A stretch of 64,000 nt of DNA from Actinomadura violacea (GTDB taxonomy: Bacteria > Actinomycetota > Actinomycetes > Streptosporangiales > Streptosporangiaceae), in NCBI RefSeq assembly GCF_017573465.1, contig NZ_JAGEPF010000002.1, positions 248,001 to 312,000 of the forward strand, read 5' to 3'. Shown here in pieces: positions 24,498 through 31,539 of the stretch (position 1 is its first letter; every line of letters starts with the position of its first letter). The translations under genes and the position numbers were made by a program. The notes beneath the pieces are model-generated. The model was not told the origin of the DNA, searched no databases, and saw nothing but the letters and a program-made list of their open reading frames with translations.

Positions 24498-25392
24498 TAG
24501 CTGACCCGCGCAGCTCGCCGCCCCGCTCCAGCACGAACGCCCGGAACCCCTCCACGACCGGCGGCCGCGACCGCTCCGCCGCCCAGACCAGGCCGATCGT
24601 CCGCACGCCGCCCGGATCGGCGAGGGTGAGGTGCCGCACGCCCGGGACGTCCTCGCCCGCCGGCGGCGGCGCCACGACCGCGACGCCGAGCCCCGCCGCG
24701 ACCAGGCCCCGGACCGTCGAGGTCTCCTCCCCCTCGAACGCGATCCGCGGCCGGGCCCCGCACGCCGCGAACAGCTCCTCGGTCACCGCGCGCAGCCCCG
24801 TCCCCACCTGGAACGCGACGAACGGCTCGTCCAGGACGTCCCGTACCCGGGCGCGGCTCCGCGACGCCAGCCGGTGGTCGGCGGGCACCGCGAGCTGGAG
24901 CCGCTCGGTGACGAGCGGCCGCCAGGTCAGGGACGGGTCGTCCGGGCGCGGGCTGGTGATCGCGAGGTCGGCGCGGCCGTCGAGGACCAGCGCGGCGACC
25001 CGCTCGGACCGGTCCTGGCTCAGCCGGAACGCCACGCCGGGATGGTCGCGCCGGTAGCGGCGGATCAGCCCCGGGACGAACGACGGGCCCTGCGTGTGCA
25101 GGAAGGCGAGGGACACCTCGCCGCGCTCGGGGTCGGCGGCCTGCGCGAGCGCGCGCCGCGCCGCCTCCTCCTCGGCGACGAGCCGCCGCGCGTGCTCGGC
25201 GAACACCCGCCCGTACCGGCTGAGGACGACGCCGCGCCCGACCCGGTCGAACAGCGGCGCGTCCAGCTCGCGTTCGAGGCGGGCGATGGCGCGCGACAGC
25301 CCGGGCTGCGAGACGCGCAGCTCGGACGCGGCGTTCGTCACATGCCCGTGCTCCGCGACCGCCAGGAACCACCGCACACTCTGCAGATCCAT
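24493..25392 (-). CDS. LysR family transcriptional regulator
   Basis: 299 residues. N-terminal winged HTH: MDLQSVRWFLAVAEHGHVTNAASELRVSQPGLSRAI, the standard LysR sequence. The effector domain (about 90-290) has the periplasmic-binding-like fold with GEVSLAFLHTQG and ADLAITSPRPD. It diverges from the MFS transporter gene with 79 bases between starts, the classic LysR/target layout, so it probably activates that transporter when a substrate binds. ATG at 25392 matches the family; a start 11 codons upstream is not supported. Confidence 0.92.
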   Translation of the reverse strand: MDLQSVRWFLAVAEHGHVTNAASELRVSQPGLSRAIARLERELDAPLFDRVGRGVVLSRYGRVFAEHARRLVAEEEAARRALAQAADPERGEVSLAFLHTQGPSFVPGLIRRYRRDHPGVAFRLSQDRSERVAALVLDGRADLAITSPRPDDPSLTWRPLVTERLQLAVPADHRLASRSRARVRDVLDEPFVAFQVGTGLRAVTEELFAACGARPRIAFEGEETSTVRGLVAAGLGVAVVAPPPAGEDVPGVRHLTLADPGGVRTIGLVWAAERSRPPVVEGFRAFVLERGGELRGSAN

Positions 25393-25471
25393 GCACTCAT
25401 GATGGATCCGCATTGGTTTCCGCACAAATGCTCATTGGACGCATCACTCCTGGAAGCGGACGCTGGACCCC

Positions 25472-26686
25472 ATGACCGTCGCCGCCTCCCTGGAGGCCCC
25501 CGAACGGCACCGGCTCGGCTCGCCCGGCCTGCGCCGCGTCAACCTCGCCCTGTTCGCGGCCGGGCTCACCACGTTCATGTCGCTGTACTGCACGCAGGCG
25601 CTGCTGCCCGAGCTGTCGGAGAGCTTCGGCGTCTCCCCCGCCCGGTCGAGCCTGCTCGTCTCGCTCGCCACGGGCGCGGTCGCGATCGCGGTGATCCCGG
25701 TCAGCTCGCTGTCGGAGCGGTACGGCCGGACCCGCGTGATGATCGTGTCGTCGGTCGCGTCCGCACTGGTCGGGCTGCTGATCCCGCTGTGCGGCTCGTT
25801 CACCGCGCTCGCCGCCGTGCGGGCCGTCCAGGGGCTCGCGCTCGCCGGGGTCCCGGCGGTCGCGATGGCCTACCTCGCCGACGAGGTGCACGGCGAGCAC
25901 CTGGGCAGCGCGATGGGCCGCTACGTCGCCGGGACCGGCATCGGCGGCGTGCTGGGGCGGATCGTCCCGGGCCTGGTCACCGACGTCGCGGGCTGGCGGT
26001 GGGCGCTCGCCGCGACCGGGTTCCTGGCGCTCGCGTTCACCATCGCGTTCTGGCTGCTGCTGCCGCCGTCCCGGTTCTTCCGGCCGGGCCGCGTCGACTA
26101 CCGGCCGCTGCTCACCCACCTGCGCGACCCCGGCCTGCGCCGCCTCTACCTGATCGCGCTGACCGCGATGGCCGGGTTCGTCACCGTCTACAACTTCCTC
26201 ACGTACCGGCTGCTCGACGCGCCGTTCCACCTGCCGTACGCCGTGGTCAGCCTGATCGCGGTGATGAACATCGCCGGGTCGGCGGCGTCCGCGCGGGCCG
26301 GCATCCTGGCGGACCGGTCGGGGCGGCGCAAGGTGCTCATCGGGTCGCTGGTGCTGGCGGCGGCCGGGCTGTGCCTGACGCTGCCGACCGTCTTGCCGCT
26401 CGTCGGGATCGGGCTGCTCGTCTTCACGGTCGGATTCTTCGGGACGCACGCCGTGGCGAGCGGCTGGGTCGGACGGCGCGCGTCCACGGCCCGCGCGCAG
26501 GCGTCCGCCCTGTACCTGTTCGCCTACTACCTCGGCAGCAGCATCGGCGGCACCGCCGGCGGCGTCGCCTACGAGCACGGCCATTGGACGGGCACCGCGC
26601 TGTACGTCCTGGTGCTGCTCGGCGTCGCGCTGCTGGCCGGGGCCGGGCTGAAGAGTGCCCGCTGGGTGGGACGGCGTTCTTTCTAA
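25472..26686 (+). CDS. Major facilitator superfamily transporter (YnfM-like)
   Basis: 404 residues, about 12 TM helices. The loop 2-3 signature SERYGRTRVMI and the equivalent in the second half (ADRSGRRKVLIG) are present. The family pattern CTQALLPELSESFGVSPA near the N-terminus is that of YnfM/arabinose-efflux type exporters. It probably exports a small hydrophobic or sugar-like compound by proton antiport; substrate not inferable. Divergent from the LysR regulator. The 79-base intergenic gap holds repeated CATTGG elements that could be LysR contacts. Confidence 0.9.
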   Translation: MTVAASLEAPERHRLGSPGLRRVNLALFAAGLTTFMSLYCTQALLPELSESFGVSPARSSLLVSLATGAVAIAVIPVSSLSERYGRTRVMIVSSVASALVGLLIPLCGSFTALAAVRAVQGLALAGVPAVAMAYLADEVHGEHLGSAMGRYVAGTGIGGVLGRIVPGLVTDVAGWRWALAATGFLALAFTIAFWLLLPPSRFFRPGRVDYRPLLTHLRDPGLRRLYLIALTAMAGFVTVYNFLTYRLLDAPFHLPYAVVSLIAVMNIAGSAASARAGILADRSGRRKVLIGSLVLAAAGLCLTLPTVLPLVGIGLLVFTVGFFGTHAVASGWVGRRASTARAQASALYLFAYYLGSSIGGTAGGVAYEHGHWTGTALYVLVLLGVALLAGAGLKSARWVGRRSF

Positions 26687-26703
26687 CAGACGTTTGGTTG
26701 TTA
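26684..26703. promoter_or_regulatory. Inverted repeat TAACA-N10-TGTTA before the DUF35/thiolase operon
   Basis: Perfect 5-nt arms separated by 10 nt, starting at the last codons of the MFS gene and ending 10 bases before the DUF35 GTG. It sits where a promoter would be and contains AACAGACGTTTGG. It does not match the KstR or KstR2 consensus. Candidate operator for a different regulator. Confidence 0.4.
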
Positions 26704-26713
26704 CTCTGCCAGC

Positions 26714-27166
26714 GTGACGACCACCGCCAAGAAACGCCTTCCGGCCGTCGAAGGCTGGTTCACCACCGAGAGCGGCGACGTGCGGCTGCTCGGCACGCGC
26801 TGCTCGTCCTGCGGGACGCCCTACTTCCCGCGCAACGAGCTGGCCTGCCGCAACCCGCACTGCACCGGCCCCAAGGACGGCTCCGAGCTGGCCGAGTACG
26901 CGCTCTCCGCGCGCGGGCGCATCTGGTCCTACGCCGACTCGCGCTACAAGCCGCCGGCCCCGTACGTCTCGCCGGACCCGTTCGTCCCGTACACCGTCGC
27001 GGCCGTCGAGCTCGACGCCGAGAAGATGGTCGTGCTCGGGCAGGTCGCGCCGGGCCACACCGTCGACGACCTCGAGGTCGGCATGGAGGTCGAGCTGACC
27101 GAGGGCGTCCTGTACGAGGACGACGAGGCCGAGTACACCGTCTGGATGTGGAGGCCCGTCAAGTGA
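26714..27166 (+). CDS. DUF35 OB-fold acyl-CoA-associated protein with zinc ribbon
   Basis: 150 residues. N-terminal rubredoxin-like zinc ribbon CSSCGTPYFPRNELACRNPHC (CxxC...CxxxxC) at about 30-50, then an OB-fold with WSYADSRYKPP and YTVAAVELD. DUF35 proteins act as partners of thiolase-fold enzymes in steroid side-chain degradation and acyl-CoA metabolism; in the Ltp2-ChsH2 aldolase the DUF35 domain is essential. Here it is stand-alone and overlaps the thiolase gene by 4 nt, supporting a heteromeric complex. GTG start. Confidence 0.9.
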   Translation: MTTTAKKRLPAVEGWFTTESGDVRLLGTRCSSCGTPYFPRNELACRNPHCTGPKDGSELAEYALSARGRIWSYADSRYKPPAPYVSPDPFVPYTVAAVELDAEKMVVLGQVAPGHTVDDLEVGMEVELTEGVLYEDDEAEYTVWMWRPVK

Positions 27167-28353
27167 GTCGCGACATCGCCGTCCTCGGCGCGGGCATGCA
27201 CCCGTGGGGCAAGTGGGGGCGCAACTTCGTCGAGTACGGCCTCGCCGCGGCCCGCGCCGCGCTGGCCGACGCCGGGCTGGCCTGGCCGGACGTCCAGTAC
27301 GTGGCGGGCGCCGACACCATCCGCAACGGCTACCCGGGGTTCGTCTCCGGCGCGACGTTCGCGCAAGCGCTCGGCTGGAACGGCGCGCGGGTGTCCAGCT
27401 GCTACGCGGCGTGCGCGTCCGGCGCGCAGGCCATCGCGACGGCGCGCGCGCAGATCCTCGCCGGGCTGTGCGACGTGGCGCTCGTGGTCGGCGCGGACGC
27501 GGCGCCGAAGGGCTTCTTCAAGCCCGTCGGCGGCGACCGCCCCGATGACCCGGACTGGCTGCGGTTCCGCCTCCTCGGCGCCACCAACCCGATCTACTTC
27601 GCGCTGTACGCGCGCCGCCGCATGGCGATGTACGGCGCGACGCTGGACGACTTCGCCGCCGTGAAGGTGAAGAACGCCCGGCACGGGCTCGCCAATCCCA
27701 ACGCCCGGTACCGCAAGGAGGTGACGCTGGAGGACGTCCGCGAGTCCGCCGTCGTCGCCGACCCGCTGCGGCTGCTGGACATCTGCGCGACCAGCGACGG
27801 CGGCGCCGCGCTGATGCTGACCTCGATGGACTTCGCGCGCGAGCACGGCATCGCCGACCCGGTGCGGCTGTCCGGCCTGTCGACCGTGACGCCGACGTTC
27901 CCCAAGACCGTCGTCGACCTGCCCGACTTCGCCACCGACTCGGCGCTCGCCGTGCCCGAGCCGGAGCGCCCGTTCCGGGCCTCGCTCGCGCACGCCGCCT
28001 ACGAGGAGGCCGGCATCGGCCCGGACGAGCTGTCGCTCGCCGAGGTCTACGACCTGTCCACGGCCCTGGAGCTCGACTGGTACGAGGACATCGGGCTGTG
28101 CGAGGTCGGCGGCGCCGAGGAGCTGCTGCGCTCCGGCGCGACGGCGCTCGGCGGCCGGATTCCGGTGAACCCGAGCGGCGGGCTCGCGAGCTTCGGCGAG
28201 GCGATCCCGGCGCAGGCGATCGCGCAGGTCTGCGAGATGACCTGGCAGCTGCGCGGGCAGGCCGAAGGCCGCCAGGTCGAGGGCGCCCGCGCGGGCATCG
28301 CGGTGAACCAGGGGCTGTTCGGCCACGGCTCCGCCATGATCGCCGTCCGCTGA
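27163..28353 (+). CDS. Thiolase-fold lipid-transfer protein (SCP-x/Ltp type)
   Basis: 396 residues. Thiolase superfamily: SCYAACASGAQAIATA (about 79-94) contains the nucleophilic-Cys region, HGLANPNARYR and the C-terminal NPSGGLASFGEAIPAQ and GQGLFGHGSA-like loops follow. The family includes true thiolases and the retro-aldolase Ltp2. The Cys is retained here, so thiolysis remains possible. GTG overlaps the DUF35 stop, a pairing that implies a stoichiometric complex acting on CoA-thioesters of steroid or branched-chain acids. It ends at a strong terminator facing kinase D. Confidence 0.88.
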   Translation: MSRDIAVLGAGMHPWGKWGRNFVEYGLAAARAALADAGLAWPDVQYVAGADTIRNGYPGFVSGATFAQALGWNGARVSSCYAACASGAQAIATARAQILAGLCDVALVVGADAAPKGFFKPVGGDRPDDPDWLRFRLLGATNPIYFALYARRRMAMYGATLDDFAAVKVKNARHGLANPNARYRKEVTLEDVRESAVVADPLRLLDICATSDGGAALMLTSMDFAREHGIADPVRLSGLSTVTPTFPKTVVDLPDFATDSALAVPEPERPFRASLAHAAYEEAGIGPDELSLAEVYDLSTALELDWYEDIGLCEVGGAEELLRSGATALGGRIPVNPSGGLASFGEAIPAQAIAQVCEMTWQLRGQAEGRQVEGARAGIAVNQGLFGHGSAMIAVR

Positions 28354-28361
28354 CCCGCGGC

Positions 28362-28395
28362 GTGCCGCCCTCCCCCGGCCGGGCGAGGGCGGCAC
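28362..28395. terminator. Bidirectional hairpin terminator
   Basis: GTGCCGCCCTC (28362-28372) pairs perfectly with GAGGGCGGCAC (28385-28395). The loop contains the self-complementary CCCGGCCGGG. It lies in the 86-base gap between the convergent thiolase and kinase D genes. Confidence 0.78.
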
Positions 28396-28439
28396 CGGCA
28401 CGCAGTCCGTGGGCGGGGATCGGCGCCCGCCGGGCCCGC

Positions 28440-30080
28440 TCACTTCACCGTGAAGCCGTCGCAGCCCATGTAGTAGGCGTCGCCGTTCGGTTTGACGTGC
28501 AGCCAGATCGCGGTCCAGTCGCCCTTCGCCAGGGCGAACGCCTCGCCGCCCGCGCCGCTCCACTTGAAGTCGGCGGGGTAGTGCACGTAGAGCCATCCGC
28601 TGCCGCCCGGATACGGCCGCGGTTTGCTGTTGACGACGCCCGTGACCATGTTGCCGCCCATCCCCGCAGGCGGGCGCATCTGGACCGCGAGGTAGTAATG
28701 CGCCGGCCCCGCGAACTTGAAGCGGACCCCGAGCTCGACGTTCTTGCCGCCGTAGGGCACGCGCGGGGCCGAGGTCTGCATCTGGGTCGCGAGGTTCCCG
28801 TTCTCCGGGCGTATGGCGGGCAGGCAGTTGCTGTTCGCCTTGGTCCAGGCGAGGCTCCCGAAGTCGTCCGTCGGCTGCTTCACCAGGACGTTGTCGGGCG
28901 GTCCGCCGGTACGGGTCGCGCCGGCGGCCGGTGAACGCGTCGAGCCGCCCGCGCCGGGGCTCGAACCGGTCGGCGCGCCGCCCGCGGTCGTGCCGCCCGT
29001 CTTCGCGGCGGCGGCCCCGCCGGAGCGGGTGGCGGACGGCCCGCCCCCGCCCCCGTCCCCGCCGTCGAAGGCGTAGCGGGCGGCGAGCGCACCCGCCAGC
29101 ACGACGGCGACGACCCCGGCCCCCGCCGCGAGGGCGGCGGCGCGGCGGCGCCCGCCGAGCAGGCCCGGGGCCCGCGCCCGGTCCGGCGGGACGAGCCCGG
29201 CCGCGGCGGCCTGCGCGACCGTCACGGGCAGCGCCGGTGGCGCGCCGGCCAGCCGCCGGTACGCGGGGTCCTCGGCGAGCGCGCCGGCGGCCGCGGTCAG
29301 CTCGGCGAGCCGGTCCAGCGTGATCCGCTCGCCCGGTTCCTTGCGGGCGCACGCCTCGACGAGCTCGGCGACGCGCGGGTCGGCGCCGTCGAGGTCGATC
29401 TCGCCGCTCAGCGTCCGGTGGATGATCGCCTCGATCCGGCCGCCGCCGAACGGGGGCCGTCCGGTCGCGGCATAGGCGATCGTCCCGGCGAGCGAGAAGA
29501 CGTCGGACGCCGGGAGGGGGCTCTGCTCGCGCACCACCTCGGGCGCCACGTAGCCGGGGGTGCCGTTCCACGCGCCGGTCCGGGTGATCTGCGTCTGGTC
29601 CTCACCGCGCGCGATGCCGAAGTCGATCAGCCGCGGGCCGTCCGGCGCGAGGATCACGTTGCCGGGCTTGAGGTCGCGGTGCTGCACGCCCTGCCGGTGG
29701 ATGTCCAGCAGTCCCCACGCCAGCGCCGACAGCAGCCGCAGGCAGGTGTCGGGCGGCAGCGGCCCGTGCAGTGCCACGGCCTGCCGCAGGGTCGGGCCGG
29801 GAACGTACTCGGTCGCCAGCCAGTACGGCGGCGCGTCGAGCCCGGCGCCGACCATCGCGGCGGCGAACCGGCTCCGCACCCGCTCGACGGTCGCGACCTC
29901 GCGGCGGAACCGGGCGAGCGCCTCCGGGTTCTCGAAGCCGTCCCGGATCACCTTGAGCGCGATGTGCCGCGCGCCGCCGGTGACGCCGAGATAGACCTGC
30001 CCCATGCCGCCCGCGCCGATGCGCGCGAGCACCGGGTACCCGCCGATCCGCGCCGGGTCCTCCGGACGCACTGGTTCCAC
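28440..30080 (-). CDS. Transmembrane Ser/Thr protein kinase, divergent family (kinase D)
   Basis: 546 residues. The kinase core differs from kinases A-C: glycine loop GAGGMGQVYLG, Lys in IALKVI, HRDLKPGNV, LIDFGIARG, and APEVV. Residues about 310-335 form a TM helix, then a Gly/Ala/Thr/Pro linker. The last ~150 residues are a soluble domain with Cys pairs (NSNCLPAI ... GCDGFTVK) and many aromatic residues, probably an extracytoplasmic sensor. GTG start with GGAGG six bases upstream. The DoxX-like gene lies upstream on the same strand (78-base gap). Confidence 0.92.
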   Translation of the reverse strand: MEPVRPEDPARIGGYPVLARIGAGGMGQVYLGVTGGARHIALKVIRDGFENPEALARFRREVATVERVRSRFAAAMVGAGLDAPPYWLATEYVPGPTLRQAVALHGPLPPDTCLRLLSALAWGLLDIHRQGVQHRDLKPGNVILAPDGPRLIDFGIARGEDQTQITRTGAWNGTPGYVAPEVVREQSPLPASDVFSLAGTIAYAATGRPPFGGGRIEAIIHRTLSGEIDLDGADPRVAELVEACARKEPGERITLDRLAELTAAAGALAEDPAYRRLAGAPPALPVTVAQAAAAGLVPPDRARAPGLLGGRRRAAALAAGAGVVAVVLAGALAARYAFDGGDGGGGGPSATRSGGAAAAKTGGTTAGGAPTGSSPGAGGSTRSPAAGATRTGGPPDNVLVKQPTDDFGSLAWTKANSNCLPAIRPENGNLATQMQTSAPRVPYGGKNVELGVRFKFAGPAHYYLAVQMRPPAGMGGNMVTGVVNSKPRPYPGGSGWLYVHYPADFKWSGAGGEAFALAKGDWTAIWLHVKPNGDAYYMGCDGFTVK

Positions 30081-30158
30081 GTTCGGCCTCCACGCCCGCT
30101 TTCAGGAAGACCGAAATGATCTCATTCGCGGCGCGCCGGGGCGACCCGGACCGGGCGC

Positions 30159-30530
30159 TCAGCGCGCCTTGCGCGAGACGTGCAGGGCCCAGGCGATGAG
30201 GGGGGCCTGGAAGGGCAGGCGGCCGTAGGCGGCGGCGCGGAGCGGGAGGGGCTTGCCGCGCCAGTCATGGGCCATCTTGATGTTGGCGGGGAACACCGCG
30301 GCCATGAGCCCCGCGGTGGCGAGCGCGCCGGTGCGCCGGGTGCGCGGGAGCGCGACGGCCGCGGCGCACGCGAGTTCCGCGACGCCGCTGGCGTAGGTCC
30401 AGGTCCGGGCGCTGCCGGGCAGCTGCTTCGGGATGAGCGCGTCGAACGGCTTCGGGGCGATCAGGTGGGCGGTGCCCATCCCCGCCATGAGGGCGGCGAG
30501 ACGGCGGGCGGCGCGCGGCGAGTCGGTCAT
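30159..30530 (-). CDS. DoxX-like small membrane protein
   Basis: 123 residues with about four hydrophobic helices: MAGMGTAHLIAPKPFDALIP, ASGVAELACAAAVALP and LMAAVFPANIKMAHDWRGKP are typical of the DoxX/SURF4-like family. It is a membrane protein, often linked to redox or thiosulfate metabolism, but here it stands alone upstream of a kinase gene. ATG start with normal spacing. No enzymatic residue can be assigned. Confidence 0.85.
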   Translation of the reverse strand: MTDSPRAARRLAALMAGMGTAHLIAPKPFDALIPKQLPGSARTWTYASGVAELACAAAVALPRTRRTGALATAGLMAAVFPANIKMAHDWRGKPLPLRAAAYGRLPFQAPLIAWALHVSRKAR

Positions 30531-30698
30531 GCCCGAAGTCTGGCAGATCAGACGGCCCGTCCAATAGAGCCGGACGCCCGGTGCCCGGTGTGACCGAGGT
30601 CACCGTCCACCACCCGTGTGGCCTGCGGCGGAGCGGTCACGTGTCTGATGTCACCGATTCGTCGGGTGTGTTCGGTTTCCCGGCAGAGCTATCTTTGT

Positions 30699-30712
30699 AC
30701 TGACCAGTCAGT
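30699..30712. promoter_or_regulatory. TetR-type operator ACTGAC-CA-GTCAGT before the ABC/YhgE/TetR operon
   Basis: Perfect 6-nt arms, 25 bases upstream of the ABC gene start. A -10-like TATCTT (30690-30695) precedes it, so the palindrome covers the probable transcription start. The TetR gene ends this operon, giving a natural autoregulation loop. Arms are identical to those at 24484-24497. Confidence 0.75.
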
Positions 30713-30737
30713 GCAAAAACGCTCCGCGGAGGTACCG

Positions 30738-31505
30738 ATGGCATCCGAGACTCCAGGGGCGGTCGCCGCGGCCGGGGGGACCGCCGCGGCCGTCTCTGGA
30801 CCCTCCCGCGGCTCCGGGACTGGCGGGGGCCGTCCCGGAGCCGGAGCCCCCCGCGCCGCGCGCACCGAAGGGGCGGCCGTCCGCACCCGCGGGCTGTCGC
30901 TGCGCGGGGCCCGCGGGTGGGTGTTCCGGGACGTCGACCTGGACGTCCCCGCCGGCGGCCTCGCCGCGGTGAGCGGCATCGCCGGATCCGGGCGCACCGC
31001 GCTCCTGCTGGCCCTCGGCGGCCGCATGAAGCCGACCGGCGGCACCGGCACCGTCGGCGGGCTCGCCTTGGACGACCTGCGGGCCGTCCAGCGGATCGCG
31101 GCGCTCGGGATCGTCCCCGGCGTGACCGACCTCGATCCGGCACTGACCGTCCGGGAGAACGTGCGGGAGGCGCTCGCGCTCCACGAGGGGATCCTCGGCC
31201 GGTTCCGCGGCCGGGACGCCCGGATGCGCGCCGCCCTCGACCGCGCCGGCCTGAAGACGGACCCCCGCACGCTCGCCGAAGACCTCGCCCCCGAGGAGGC
31301 GCAACTGCTCGGCGCCGCGCTCGCGCTCGTCGGCGACCCCCGCCTCCTGCTGCTCGACGACATCGACGAAGGCCTGCCCGCCGACCGGCAGCGCGCGCTC
31401 TGGCGGCGGCTTTGCGCCATCGCCGACTCCGGCGTCACCGTCATCGCCACCTGCCACGACCCGGGCCCGGCCGAGGGCCTCGCCCGGGCCGTCCGGCTCC
31501 CCTAG
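30738..31505 (+). CDS. ABC transporter ATP-binding subunit with atypical catalytic motifs
   Basis: 255 residues. An Ala/Gly-rich leader (about 50 residues) precedes the nucleotide-binding domain. The P-loop reads GIAGSGRTALLL, with Arg in place of the Walker A Lys. The signature LSGGQ is replaced by LAPEEAQ, and Walker B is LLLLDDIDE with Asp at the catalytic Glu. A His-like switch is in TCHDPGPA. GSGRT P-loops occur in the actinomycete group paired with YhgE-type membrane proteins. ATP hydrolysis may be weak. First gene of an operon with YhgE (34-base gap) and TetR. ATG preceded by CGGAGG. Confidence 0.87.
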   Translation: MASETPGAVAAAGGTAAAVSGPSRGSGTGGGRPGAGAPRAARTEGAAVRTRGLSLRGARGWVFRDVDLDVPAGGLAAVSGIAGSGRTALLLALGGRMKPTGGTGTVGGLALDDLRAVQRIAALGIVPGVTDLDPALTVRENVREALALHEGILGRFRGRDARMRAALDRAGLKTDPRTLAEDLAPEEAQLLGAALALVGDPRLLLLDDIDEGLPADRQRALWRRLCAIADSGVTVIATCHDPGPAEGLARAVRLP

Positions 31506-31539
31506 CCCACACCGCTTCAGAAACAGGGAGATCCCCCCG

